Below are positions 52,661-62,091 of a stretch of DNA of 64,000 bases, piece after piece. The notes beneath the pieces were generated by a model that was given only the letters and a program-made list of their open reading frames with translations, had not been told where the DNA came from and ran no database searches. A program made the position numbers and the translations under genes. The first letter of the stretch is position 1. Each line of letters opens with the position of its first letter. Location: NCBI GenBank assembly GCA_965249005.1, contig CBDFLD010000020.1, forward strand, positions 652,569 through 716,568, written 5' to 3'. Source of the DNA: CBDFLD01 sp965249005 (lineage in GTDB: Bacteria > Acidobacteriota > UBA6911).

Positions 52661-55600
52661 ATGAAACTGAGAATACCAAGTTCTTTGCTCCTGCTTCTGG
52701 CAGTGCTGCTGGCACCGCTGGAAGTCAACCTGGCATCGCAGACAGAGGAAAAGGACACAGCCTCCCCAGAAGGCCGCTTCGATCCCTCACTCTCCGAGTT
52801 CGTGAAACGATTCAAGTCGCTGGGCGAGGGAGTCCATGGGGCTGGTGACAGGGTAGGCCCGTCTCCGCAGGAATCGGTCGGCCTCTTCCAGCTCAGCGAG
52901 GGCCTCGAAATCGAAGTGATCGCCAGCGAGCCCTTGATCCGTCAACCTCTGTATCTGCACTTCGACCACAGAGGGCGCCTGTGGGTGGTTCAGTACATTC
53001 AATACCCGTTTCCAGCCGGGCTCACGATCTTGAAGTACGATCGATACCTGAGAGCCGTCTTCAATAAGGTCCCCCCGGCTCCACCCAACCACGACCGCGG
53101 TGCCGATAAGATCACCATCCTTGAAGATACCAATGGAAACGGTAGTTTCGACTCCCACAAGGATTTCGTGAGCGGCCTCAACATTGCGAGCAGCGTGGCT
53201 GTCGGCCGAGGTGGGGTGTGGGTGCTGAACCCTCCTTACCTTCTCTTCTACCCTGATCGTAACCAGGATGATGTACCCGACGGTAGTTCGGAGGTGCACC
53301 TTTCCGGTTTCGGTCTGGAGGATACCCACGGGTTGGCGAATAGTCTGGTTTGGGGACCGGATGGATGGCTCTACGGCGCCCAGGGGAGCACCACCACTGC
53401 CACCATAGAGGGAATCAAGTTCCTCGGCCAGGCCGTCTGGCGCTACCATCCGACCGAGAAGCTGTTCGAGCTCTTCGCCGAGGGTGGGGGCAACACCTGG
53501 AGCCTGAGCTTCGACAGTAAGGGTCGACTTTTCTCAGGAACCAACCGCGGAGCGGCAAGGGGAGTTCACTACGCCCAGGGAGGCTACTACATCAAGAGCT
53601 TTTCGAAGCATGGACCACTCACCAATCCTTTCGCCTTTGGGTTTCTCCAGCACATGGAGCACGAGGGTTATGGCGAGCGTTTTTCTCAGAGCCTGGAGGT
53701 CTATGAGGGTGGTGCCCTTCCCGGCTATGAAGGCCAGACAATCGCCGGCATGTCCTTGACCAACAGGATGCAGGCGAGCCGGCTGCTACCCCATGGTTCT
53801 ACTCTGCGCACAGTCGATTCAGAGCCAGTCGTCCTAACCGAAAATATCTGGTTCCGACCGCTGGACACAAAAGTCGGGCCCGATGGTGCCGTCTACATCG
53901 CCGACTGGTACGACTTCCGACTGAGTCACCTCAGTCCCTTCGACACCTGGCACAAGGACAGCGGGAGAATCTACCGTCTCAAATCCAAGGGTGCAGCCCC
54001 CTTCAAGCCTTTTGACTTGTCGCGACTGACCAATCAAGAGCTCATCGACACCCTCTCACACCAGAACCGATGGTTTCGAGCGCAGGCTCTCCGGGTGCTG
54101 GGAGACCGAAGGGACAAGGACGCGATTCCCCGGCTGAAGAAGCTGCTTCGGGACCATCAGGGACAACTGGCTCTTGAAGGGTTGTGGGCGGTGAACGCCA
54201 GCGGAGGCTTCGACGAGGCCTTCGCCCTGGAGCAGCTCGATCATCCCAATGAACACGTGCGGACCTGGACGGTTCGGCTGCTGGGCGACTCGAGAAAGAT
54301 CACTCGCCGGCTTCAGAAAAAGCTCATCCAGCTGGCCCGGACAGATAGCAGCGTAGCGGTCCGCAGTCAGCTGGCCAGTTCCTGCAAGCGGCTGCCCGCC
54401 AGCGACTCGCTTCCCATCATTCGCCGACTGGTGCTGAGACGAGAGGATGCGAACGACCCCCACATTCCCCTCTTGCTCTGGTGGGCAGTCGAAGACAAGC
54501 TGGAGAACAACCTCCACTCGATAATGGAATGGCTCAAGGACGAGGCATTGTGGCAGGCTCCTCTTTTCACCCAGGGCATCGCGCCTCGCTTGGCCCAACG
54601 CTACTCTTTCGAGTTGGGAGACAGGGTCTTCTACGACTTCAGCGATGATTACCAGGCCGTGTACTCCCCATGGAAGTCCAATCAGACACCCTCGGTCAGC
54701 CAGAAGAATCTGGCAATCTGCGCCCAGTTACTTCGCCTGGCGCCCACTCCCGATACCGTGGAGCGCTTGATCGAGGGCATGGAGGAAGGGCTGCGGGGCC
54801 GGGTGCTGAACTCGGTTCCCGACGAACTTCAGCAGGTAATCTCCAAGCTCCTGGCCGACAAGCCCAGGTCACCGATATTGAACAGCCTGGCTCTGCGAAC
54901 CGGGAACAAGGACAAGTTGGCAACCGCCCTCGAAATGCTGGCTGAGACCGCGACTCTGGAATCCCCCAAAAGGAGCCTCATCGGCGCGCTGGCGGATCTA
55001 AAGAGGCCGGAAGCAGTGCCTGCCTTCCTTGCCTTACTGCGACAAGAGCAGTCCAACCTTGTCAAAACGGAAGTGCTTGCGGCCTTGCAGCAGTACGAGG
55101 ATCCCGAGATCGCAGCCGCAATCTTAGAGTCCTACCAGGGTTTGAATCGTCAACTCCGCGCCACGGCCAGGGGAGTCTTGATCAGCCGCGTATCCTGGGC
55201 GCGGTCGCTCCTGGACTCGATCGGGCAGGGCCGCCTGTCAGCAGGAGAAATCTCAGTGCGCGAGCAGGAAACGATGCGAAGACTTGGGAATGCAGAGATT
55301 AAAGAGCTCATCGGGAGTCTCTGGAAAGACGGCCCCGAAAAGCCCGACCTGAGCGCTACTCAGCGTGCGTTCCGCAAGTTGGGAGAAAGACGCTACAACG
55401 CAAGCTGTGGCAATTGTCACCTCGCCTCTGGAGAGGGAATGCGTAAGTCCCTGGCGAACTCCAGATGGGTACTCGGACCTGAACAGATCCTGATCCGGAT
55501 CGCACTCCAGGGAAAACAGGGCGAGGAGCTGATGCCTTCCTTTGCTTCTCAATTGGACGATGAGCAAGTCGCATCGATTCTGAGCTACATCCGCGCCGAG

Positions 55601-55714
55601 TGGGGCAACCGCGCCGATCCCGTCGACGCTTCAACCGTGAACCAGGTGCGCCGGGACACCGCCAACCGAGAGCAGGCCTGGAAGGAGGAAGAACTGGATC
55701 AGTTGCCCCGTTGA
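52661..55714 (+). CDS. PVC-type heme-binding propeller/HEAT-repeat protein
   Basis: The 1,017-residue exported protein has three parts. First, a signal peptide (SSLLLLLAVLLAPLEV). Then an N-terminal beta-propeller dehydrogenase-like domain (about 75-430: RQPLYLHFDHRGRLWVVQYI, DTHGLANSLVWGPDGWLYG, VGPDGAVYIADWYD). A HEAT-like helical domain follows (about 450-880). A C-terminal cytochrome c domain has CGNCH (C916, C919, H920). Such PVC-type membrane-bound dehydrogenase proteins usually oxidise sugars or similar substrates in the periplasm. The enolase-family gene follows 16 bases later. Confidence 0.92.
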   Translation: MKLRIPSSLLLLLAVLLAPLEVNLASQTEEKDTASPEGRFDPSLSEFVKRFKSLGEGVHGAGDRVGPSPQESVGLFQLSEGLEIEVIASEPLIRQPLYLHFDHRGRLWVVQYIQYPFPAGLTILKYDRYLRAVFNKVPPAPPNHDRGADKITILEDTNGNGSFDSHKDFVSGLNIASSVAVGRGGVWVLNPPYLLFYPDRNQDDVPDGSSEVHLSGFGLEDTHGLANSLVWGPDGWLYGAQGSTTTATIEGIKFLGQAVWRYHPTEKLFELFAEGGGNTWSLSFDSKGRLFSGTNRGAARGVHYAQGGYYIKSFSKHGPLTNPFAFGFLQHMEHEGYGERFSQSLEVYEGGALPGYEGQTIAGMSLTNRMQASRLLPHGSTLRTVDSEPVVLTENIWFRPLDTKVGPDGAVYIADWYDFRLSHLSPFDTWHKDSGRIYRLKSKGAAPFKPFDLSRLTNQELIDTLSHQNRWFRAQALRVLGDRRDKDAIPRLKKLLRDHQGQLALEGLWAVNASGGFDEAFALEQLDHPNEHVRTWTVRLLGDSRKITRRLQKKLIQLARTDSSVAVRSQLASSCKRLPASDSLPIIRRLVLRREDANDPHIPLLLWWAVEDKLENNLHSIMEWLKDEALWQAPLFTQGIAPRLAQRYSFELGDRVFYDFSDDYQAVYSPWKSNQTPSVSQKNLAICAQLLRLAPTPDTVERLIEGMEEGLRGRVLNSVPDELQQVISKLLADKPRSPILNSLALRTGNKDKLATALEMLAETATLESPKRSLIGALADLKRPEAVPAFLALLRQEQSNLVKTEVLAALQQYEDPEIAAAILESYQGLNRQLRATARGVLISRVSWARSLLDSIGQGRLSAGEISVREQETMRRLGNAEIKELIGSLWKDGPEKPDLSATQRAFRKLGERRYNASCGNCHLASGEGMRKSLANSRWVLGPEQILIRIALQGKQGEELMPSFASQLDDEQVASILSYIRAEWGNRADPVDASTVNQVRRDTANREQAWKEEELDQLPR

Positions 55715-55730
55715 TCTGAACTTTGCAGAA

Positions 55731-57134
55731 ATGATTCGAAGCATCCTACCGGCCAGTGGCCTGAGAAAAAACCGTCGGCAGTTCATTCAGCAGTCGAGCA
55801 AGCGTCTGGCGGCAGCGGCCATGGCAGGTTTCGTCGGCGACGTCGGCTGCACCTCGAGGAGAAAGACGAAACTCGGAACAAGAATACTGGGAGCGGAGGT
55901 CGGTTTCATCCATCGGCCCCTGGCAGTGCCGCTGGAACTCAGCAGCGGAATCATAACCGAGGTCACGGAGGCTCGCACCTCTGTCAGTGTCCGTGCCGAT
56001 GGCAAGGAGGCGACCGGACACGGTTCCGTCTATTTGAGTGATCTCTGGTCCTGGCCCGATCCGGCGTATACCCACGCGCAGAGGGACGCGGCCCTGCGGA
56101 ACCTGTGTCGACAGTTCGCCTCCAACCTCGACTCACTCTGCGGCGGGGAGGACCAGCATCCGCTGGAATTGGGCCTGCGCTTGCATCACTCGGTCACGCT
56201 CGAGAATCACCCCCCCTTCCTGGCACGGATCATGTGCGCCAGTCCTTTCGACGCCGCGATCCACGACGCTGTGGGGATTGCCCTGCAAAGATCCGCTTTC
56301 GATTTCTACGAGGAACAACAGCCAATACCAAGTGCAGACGAATATTTCCCCGACGAAGGGACCTGTCGCGCCATCTCGTCGCTGATGCGAAGCAAACCGC
56401 TCCAAGAGTTCCAGGCATGGTGGATCGTCGGCGCCCGCGATTCTCTAGGGAGCGACATCCCACCCAAAGTCAAGCAGCGGGGCTATCGATCCTTCAAGCT
56501 CAAGCTGCTGGGTGGAGATGTGAAGGCCCAGGTCCAACGCACCATCGAAGTCTTTCGCTGGGTGAAAGATATGGGGGTCGTCGACGCCCGCTTGACGCTC
56601 GACAGCAACGAAGGAAACCCCGACGCAGCCAGCGTATTGGAATCTCTTTCACGCCTTCGCTCAGCCGATCCCGAGGCCTTCGCTGCCGTCCAATATCTAG
56701 AGCAGCCGACCAGTCGCGACATCCTTCAAAATGCCTACAACTGGGACGAGGTCACGGCCCTGAAACCCGTTCTGCTGGACGAAGGACTGACGGATCTGGA
56801 GCTCTTCCCGGAGATTGTGAGACAGGGCTGGAGCGGGATTGGACTCAAGACCTGCAAAGGACATAGCTTCGCTCTGGTCGCGGGAGCCTGGGCGCACAAG
56901 CATGACCTGCTAGTCTCCCTTCAAGACCTGACGAATCCTGGACTGGCAGCTATCCACGCAGCCCTACTGGCTGCCCACTTCCCGACGGTCAATGGCGTCG
57001 AGCTCAATTCCCCTCAGTTCACGCCCGCTGCCAACAACGAGTGGTTGCCCCGTCTGAGCGGTCTCTTCGAGCCCAGGGAGGGAGTCCACAGACTCGACTT
57101 TCCGGTCCCAGTGGGGCTTGGATCAGTTCTTTAG
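55731..57134 (+). CDS. Enolase-superfamily (mandelate racemase-like) protein, Tat signal
   Basis: The 467-residue protein starts with a twin-arginine segment (NRRQFIQQSSKRLAAAAMAG). It has the enolase-superfamily barrel residues: K256/K258 in FKLKLLGG, metal ligands D291 (LDSNEGN), E324 (YLEQPTSRD) and D350/E351 (LLDEGLTDLE), then K373/K376 in GLKTCKGHS. The metal triad fits a MR/MLE-type enzyme. Export is unusual for this superfamily. It is probably coupled to the propeller/heme protein; both may act on a sugar acid or related substrate. Confidence 0.8.
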   Translation: MIRSILPASGLRKNRRQFIQQSSKRLAAAAMAGFVGDVGCTSRRKTKLGTRILGAEVGFIHRPLAVPLELSSGIITEVTEARTSVSVRADGKEATGHGSVYLSDLWSWPDPAYTHAQRDAALRNLCRQFASNLDSLCGGEDQHPLELGLRLHHSVTLENHPPFLARIMCASPFDAAIHDAVGIALQRSAFDFYEEQQPIPSADEYFPDEGTCRAISSLMRSKPLQEFQAWWIVGARDSLGSDIPPKVKQRGYRSFKLKLLGGDVKAQVQRTIEVFRWVKDMGVVDARLTLDSNEGNPDAASVLESLSRLRSADPEAFAAVQYLEQPTSRDILQNAYNWDEVTALKPVLLDEGLTDLELFPEIVRQGWSGIGLKTCKGHSFALVAGAWAHKHDLLVSLQDLTNPGLAAIHAALLAAHFPTVNGVELNSPQFTPAANNEWLPRLSGLFEPREGVHRLDFPVPVGLGSVL

Positions 57135-57188
57135 ACGACTTCGATCTCTTTGGAAGCCATGGTTGTCGTGATAGCAGTGGTTGTAGTG

Positions 57189-57527
57189 GATCATTGATGT
57201 TAACGATCACTGAAAACCGTGCTTTTCTGAACACACGCCGGTTTGTAAGGACTCAACATCATCGTCGCCGGAGGCGACTGGGTGTGCACCGAGCGGTGAT
57301 CGACATCAATCCGGTTGCGCGTGACGGATCAAGGTTCCCCGACCGATGTTTCTGTGGCAACATCACCCAGGGGGATGTTTGGGCACCCGTAACGTGGAAC
57401 CTTTTCGTCGTCGATAGAGTGGTTTCTAGGAAAACCTGACCGGCTTTTCTGAAACTGGAATCCAAATCCTCTCGGCGCACGTTCAAAAAAATACATTTTC
57501 CCGTGATCGCTAACAATCATTGAACAC
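57189..57527. mobile_element. MITE-like element with ~43-bp terminal inverted repeats
   Basis: The left end reads ATCATTGATGTTAACGATCA and continues toward CTTTTCTGAAC; the right end, read inward, gives TTCAATGATTGTTAGCGATC and continues toward TTTTTTTGAAC. They match at most positions over about 43 bases. No transposase is inside (about 340 bp). It is either a MITE or the ends of an internally deleted IS. Confidence 0.55.
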
Positions 57528-57570
57528 ACTTGAACTCGAGACGTTGGCGCCAGTGAAAAGGAATGACGTC

Positions 57571-57666
57571 ATGAACTACATCGACTCTCATGTGCACGTC
57601 TGGACTGACAACTTCGACGTCTCTCGCAGATTTCCAACCCCTCGCTCGCGCTTCAGGCTTTCATGA
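57571..57666 (+). pseudogene. N-terminal stub of an amidohydrolase_2 family gene
   Basis: ATG 57571 follows an AAGGA site and encodes MNYIDSHVHVWTDNFDVSRR before an early stop at 57664-57666. The YIDSHVHVW start with the metal-binding HxH is typical of the TIM-barrel amidohydrolase_2 family. The rest of the gene is missing, so this is a 31-codon relic lying next to the MITE-like element. Confidence 0.55.
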
Positions 57667-57943
57667 TTCGAGTCTAGAGGAGTACGAATATTATTTTTGT
57701 TGTTTTGTTGGTCTGAATACTTTGGGTTGATCTGGAGGGTAAGACGGAGATTGGGAAGTCCACGTGTCCTTCCTTAGAGAAACGGGCTGCGAGTCAGCGC
57801 GAAGCACCTGGGGATAGGTTGTGGTAACCCCAAAACGGACAGATCTTACTGCGTTAGCCAGCACGAGAATATGAGGATGCTAGTCCCAGGTCGAAACCCG
57901 CTCTGGATCAAACGATGGATATTCAGGCTGACAATTGGGGCGT

Positions 57944-58120
57944 CTATATGAGGAAGGATAAAGCCCATTTTGCATCGAGTTCCGGAGTATTCAGTGATTC
58001 CGGGTTGTTTATGTAAACTTCAATAGCATTCGGGCAGTTCATCAACTTCAACACGATCCCTGATTCCTCGAGCTTGCGCAGGAGGATGCGCAGGTTGCTC
58101 TTGGCATCGCCGATGACGGG
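57944..58120 (-). pseudogene. C-terminal fragment of an unidentified gene
   Basis: On the minus strand a 58-residue frame reads PVIGDAKSNLRILLRKLEES, then LMNCPNAIEVYINNPESLN and ends WALSFLI. It looks like a real protein end (helix with leucine/lysine spacing, then a strand). It starts without a start codon, right where the shared 24-bp motif ends (58120), with TAA just upstream in frame. I do not recognise the family. Confidence 0.35.
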
Positions 58121-58143
58121 TATTTAACGAATAGGAGTACTAA
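58120..58143 (+). repeat. Short shared motif, copy 2
   Basis: GTATTTAACGAATAGGAGTA followed by CTAA. It matches the motif at 26253-26275 with one indel and one substitution, and its right end overlaps the stop codon of the DUF1501 gene. Confidence 0.55.
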
Positions 58144-59492
58144 ATCAACTCTTTCAGTGGAATACCTGCTGTGTCTTGAAAGCCGTTGGCGATGTATACC
58201 GGCCGGCCGATCGGGGACATGTAGGTCTTTGTCCAATCGATCCCCAAGGCTTTGTAGACCGTCGCGTAGAGGTCTCCGATCGACACCGGTCTATCGGCCA
58301 CGTAGGCGCCCTTTGCGTCGCTGGCGCCGACAATCTGGCCGCCTCGAATCCCGCCGCCACCCACCACCAAAGACCAGCACTCGGGCCAGTGATCTCGCCC
58401 TCTCTTCGGGTTGATCTCCGGCGACCGTCCAAACTCGCCCGTAACAAGGACCACCGTGCTTTCCAGCAAGCCCCGCTGCTTCAGGTCCTCCAACAGCGCC
58501 GAGAGACTCTGGTCCAGTGACGGTGTCAGGTCGTCGCGAAGGTGCTTGTCGTTATCTGCATGCGTATCCCACGAGGGCTCGGCGTAGCCGGCGGCGGTAG
58601 CCAATCGGCAGCCGGCCTCCACCAAACGCCGGGCCAAAAGCAAGCTCTGGCCCACCCGATTGCGCCCGTAGCGGTCCTTCGTTTTCTCCGCCTCTCGAGA
58701 GAGATCAAAGGCCTCCCTGACCTGCGGAGACAGGACGATCCGCAGCGCCTGCTCCTCGAACGCATCCATCTTTACAAACTCGGCCATTTCTACTTTCTCG
58801 CGATAGAACCGATCCACGATTTTCAGCATGGTGCGACGGTGCTCGATGGCCTCGGCAGAAATCGATTTCGGCAGGCTCAGATCCGGCACCCTGAAGTCCG
58901 GCTTGCTGGGGTCCGGTAGGATCATCCCATCGTATTCGGACCCGATGAAAGATGCTTGGTAAGCCTGCTTGTAGTCGAAGAATAGGTTTCCACGAGGCTT
59001 GGGCACGGCCACGAAGGGAGGCATGTTATTGCGAGGACCCAATTCTTTCGAGACGATCGACCCAAAACTGGGGAACTTCAAGGCAAGATTGGGGCGATGG
59101 CCCGTCAACGTCTCAATCGTTGCCTGCGGGTGATTCCTCTCATAGGTTTTCATGGAGCGGATGATGGACAGCTTGTCCATGTGCTTTGCGATGTTGGGAA
59201 GGAGCTCGGAGATCTGGATTCCGGGAACGTTTGTCGAAATGGGCTTAAAGCCGCTGTTACCCTTCACGTCCCAGGTATCCATCTGGCTGGCTCCCCCCTC
59301 CAGCATCAGCAAGATCACCGCGGAAGCCTTGGTTGGCGCCGCGCTACCCTGGGTTGCTGCAAGGGCTTGGGCGCTCTCCAGCCTCAGAAAGTCACTGAGA
59401 CTGATGCCGAGAAAGCCCAGCGTACCAGCCCGTAAAAAGTCGCGACGGGTCGAAGCAGCCTGCCGGCAATGATAACATTCGGATTTCTTCAT
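58140..59492 (-). CDS. DUF1501 family protein (Tat-exported)
   Basis: The 450-residue protein starts with STRRDFLRAGTLGFLGISL, a good Tat signal. DUF1501 signatures are VILLMLEGGASQMDTWDVK, LSIIRSMKTYERNHPQATIE, LLARRLVEAGCRLATAAGYA, VVLVTGEFGRSPEINPKRGR and WSLVVGGGGIRGGQIVGASD. It begins 9 bases after the DUF1549 gene and is the last gene of a three-gene operon. Function is unknown beyond the alkaline-phosphatase-like fold. Confidence 0.93.
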   Translation of the reverse strand: MKKSECYHCRQAASTRRDFLRAGTLGFLGISLSDFLRLESAQALAATQGSAAPTKASAVILLMLEGGASQMDTWDVKGNSGFKPISTNVPGIQISELLPNIAKHMDKLSIIRSMKTYERNHPQATIETLTGHRPNLALKFPSFGSIVSKELGPRNNMPPFVAVPKPRGNLFFDYKQAYQASFIGSEYDGMILPDPSKPDFRVPDLSLPKSISAEAIEHRRTMLKIVDRFYREKVEMAEFVKMDAFEEQALRIVLSPQVREAFDLSREAEKTKDRYGRNRVGQSLLLARRLVEAGCRLATAAGYAEPSWDTHADNDKHLRDDLTPSLDQSLSALLEDLKQRGLLESTVVLVTGEFGRSPEINPKRGRDHWPECWSLVVGGGGIRGGQIVGASDAKGAYVADRPVSIGDLYATVYKALGIDWTKTYMSPIGRPVYIANGFQDTAGIPLKELI

Positions 59493-59501
59493 TGCCCTCT
59501 C

Positions 59502-62066
59502 CTAGTGGTTATACGCAAACTCTCGTGAGCTGATGATCGCCCACACCAGCCCTGCCAAGGTTTCTTGACGGCGCGAGGACCGCTGATCAAGGAATTTCAG
59601 CAGTTCCGCCTTTTCCCGCGGCGTCGATAAGCGTGTCAACGCCGCCAGGTAAAATTCTTCGATGATCTGCTCATCGGAAGCGCCTTTCTTCAGCAGCCGG
59701 TCCAACCTTCCTCCCTCCCGAGAGATTTTGCTGGTGTAGGTTGGCCCGGCCAGCATGTGCAACTCCTCCAACAAGTTTGGCTGGGGAGGCCCTACGGGCA
59801 GAACTTTCCGCATCGACCGCCCAAAAGCATCCATGAACTGCGATTGACAAGCGTCAGGAATCATCTGCATCGCCCGTGCCCCAGGGCGTGGTTCAGTTTC
59901 GCCGGCATACTCTATTCCAACGAACTCGAACCTTTCCGGCACGCCGGTCACGCTCGTGATAGCATCCAGCAAGACAGCCGCTTCCAGGGGCCGCGGCTGG
60001 GCGTGAGAGTAGTCGATCCTGTCCTCTTTATTGCTTTCATTCGGCGTTGCAGACAACTGGTAGGTCCGGGAATGCACGATGGTTCTCATTAGGTGCTTCA
60101 GGTTGTAGCCACTGTCTCGGAAATCCTTCGCCAGCGCCTCCAGAAGTTCCGGATGCGTGGGTGGATTGGTGCTCCGGAAGTCGTCGACGGGGTCCACTAT
60201 CCCTCGGCCAAAAAAGTAGCCCCAGATACGGTTCACCGTTGCTTCGGCAAAGTATGGATGAGAAGTGACCCACTCCGCTAGCCGCATTCGCGGGTCCATC
60301 CACCGATTCTCCGGCAGCTTCCTACCATCGAGAAATGCGGGGACCACTTTTTCCTTGGTGCGGGGGTTGACGACTGTCATTTCCTTAGGCTGGTCCACGT
60401 GACCCCCACCCAGCACATCGATGATAAGAGGAACAGGACGACGGTCAGAAAATTGGTTATCCCTCAGTTCCGTCGTGCCACCGAAGAAGGCCGCCAGGCC
60501 CCAAAACTGGTTCTGGCTCCAGGCTTCGAACGGGTGGTCATGGCACTGGGCGCACTCGATGCGCCGGCCCATGAACACCTGCATCAACTCGGGCATGACT
60601 ACTTCCGGCGGCACCACCTCTGTGTGGAAGAGGTAATTTCGTGCCGGAGCGCTGTAACCCTGGGCGGCAATCTTCTCTCGCGCCATCTGGTCGTAGGGCT
60701 TGTTCGAGGCAATGCTGTCGATCACCCAGTCTTCATAGGCCTTCGTCATCTCGAAGTCCGCGCCCGGTGATGTATACGTCACCCGCATCAGATCGCTGAA
60801 CCGAAATCCCCAGTAGTCCACGTACTCGGGAGAATTTAGCAGGACCTCCATCAACCGGTCTCGTTTGCGCGGATTCTTGTCCGCCAGGAACTCACGGGTT
60901 CGTTTGGGTGGAGGCAAGGTGCCCGTCAAATCCAGACACATCCGCCGCAGGAACTCTTGGTCGCTCGAGAGTTCTGAGGGAAGGATCTGGAACTTGCGGA
61001 GTTTTGCAAAGATGAATCGGTCGATGTAATTTCGCGCCTCGAGCTTGGGGTAGTTTGCACTCGGCTTCTCGATCACTCCCACGGTCGCGCTCAGCGCATG
61101 CCCGCCCGTAGCTCGAATCGAGACGCTTGTTTGCCCGGTCTTTTTCGCCTGGATAAGCCCCGTCTCGTTCACCTCTACCACCCCGGAGCTATCCGACAGG
61201 TAACGCACCTGCTCGGTGATATCCTCCCGGCGACCATTGGAATGGTAAGCCGTCACTAACAGTTGCTGCCGACTGCCGGCATCGAGCACCACTTCCTTGG
61301 GAAACACTTCCACCCGTTCCACCGAGACGCCTCGTTGTTCCGCCTCTTCTCCGTAGGGCGCTCCGGCGCGAATCCACTTCAGAATCGTTTGGTAGTCAGC
61401 GGACCCCACCTCGAAGCGCACCCCCCCGCCGTGAGGCACACTAAACGTGGGCTTCAGCAGCAACAGGCTCTTTTCCGGCTCCTTCAGGTTGATACGCGGA
61501 ATCTTGGGGTCCGTGTCGCTGGTCAGGACCCTGAAGGTTCCGCCTTCCACGATCCACTTGTAATCCTTTCGGGGATATAGGGCGTTGACCGAGGGCTTGA
61601 ATCCCCCTCTGCCCTTGACGCCACCATGGCACGACGTGTCGTTGCAGCCCCTCTTGGTCAGGATTCCACCAATCTCGCGAGCGAAAGTGAAAGGACGCGG
61701 CTTATCTGCGTCTTCGATGTGAACGGCTGTTTTGGCCAAGAGGCCGCCAAATTTAGCGGCCAGCACAACCTCTCCTGAGGCCCGCGCAATGAACTTTCCC
61801 GACTCCTCGATTTCACCTTTATCGGCCTCCGACAGCGAGAAATGAGCGCGGGTCGTCACGTCCCGCTCCAGACCGTCGGCGTACTCTGCCAGCGCCAGAA
61901 AATGCTGCGAGGCCTGAGCACCCCAAAGCGTTGCGCCCTCAGGGATCACTCGGAGTGAAACGAGAGCCGCCGACGTTTGCTTTCGTTCCGCAAGGCGTGC
62001 CGGAGGGGCAGCCAGCAAGATGACAAAGGGTACAAGGAACTTGACACTAACCAATCTAATCTTCAT
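59502..62066 (-). CDS. DUF1549/DUF1553 protein with N-terminal Ig-like and cytochrome-like parts
   Basis: The 854-residue exported protein begins with a signal peptide (FLVPFVILLAAPPARLAE) and a beta-rich BIG2-like segment. A heme-like motif follows (GCNDTSCHGG; C141, C146, H147; spacing differs from CxxCH). A second BIG2-like region is near 255-330. DUF1549 follows (ARNYIDRFIFAKLRK, LTGTLPPPKRTREFLAD, YVDYWGFRFSDLMRV, then CAQCHDHPFEAW). DUF1553 closes it (NRWMDPRMRLAEWVTSHPYF, TVNRIWGYFFGRGIVD). It sits between the PPC-domain gene (25-base gap) and the DUF1501 gene. Confidence 0.92.
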   Translation of the reverse strand: MKIRLVSVKFLVPFVILLAAPPARLAERKQTSAALVSLRVIPEGATLWGAQASQHFLALAEYADGLERDVTTRAHFSLSEADKGEIEESGKFIARASGEVVLAAKFGGLLAKTAVHIEDADKPRPFTFAREIGGILTKRGCNDTSCHGGVKGRGGFKPSVNALYPRKDYKWIVEGGTFRVLTSDTDPKIPRINLKEPEKSLLLLKPTFSVPHGGGVRFEVGSADYQTILKWIRAGAPYGEEAEQRGVSVERVEVFPKEVVLDAGSRQQLLVTAYHSNGRREDITEQVRYLSDSSGVVEVNETGLIQAKKTGQTSVSIRATGGHALSATVGVIEKPSANYPKLEARNYIDRFIFAKLRKFQILPSELSSDQEFLRRMCLDLTGTLPPPKRTREFLADKNPRKRDRLMEVLLNSPEYVDYWGFRFSDLMRVTYTSPGADFEMTKAYEDWVIDSIASNKPYDQMAREKIAAQGYSAPARNYLFHTEVVPPEVVMPELMQVFMGRRIECAQCHDHPFEAWSQNQFWGLAAFFGGTTELRDNQFSDRRPVPLIIDVLGGGHVDQPKEMTVVNPRTKEKVVPAFLDGRKLPENRWMDPRMRLAEWVTSHPYFAEATVNRIWGYFFGRGIVDPVDDFRSTNPPTHPELLEALAKDFRDSGYNLKHLMRTIVHSRTYQLSATPNESNKEDRIDYSHAQPRPLEAAVLLDAITSVTGVPERFEFVGIEYAGETEPRPGARAMQMIPDACQSQFMDAFGRSMRKVLPVGPPQPNLLEELHMLAGPTYTSKISREGGRLDRLLKKGASDEQIIEEFYLAALTRLSTPREKAELLKFLDQRSSRRQETLAGLVWAIISSREFAYNH

Positions 62067-62091
62067 ACAGATAGAACGCTCCCGCTCCGCA

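Noticed and set aside
57259..57516. An 85-codon minus-strand frame inside the MITE-like element
   Set aside because: No motif, and its start lies in the terminal inverted repeat; too weak to call a gene.
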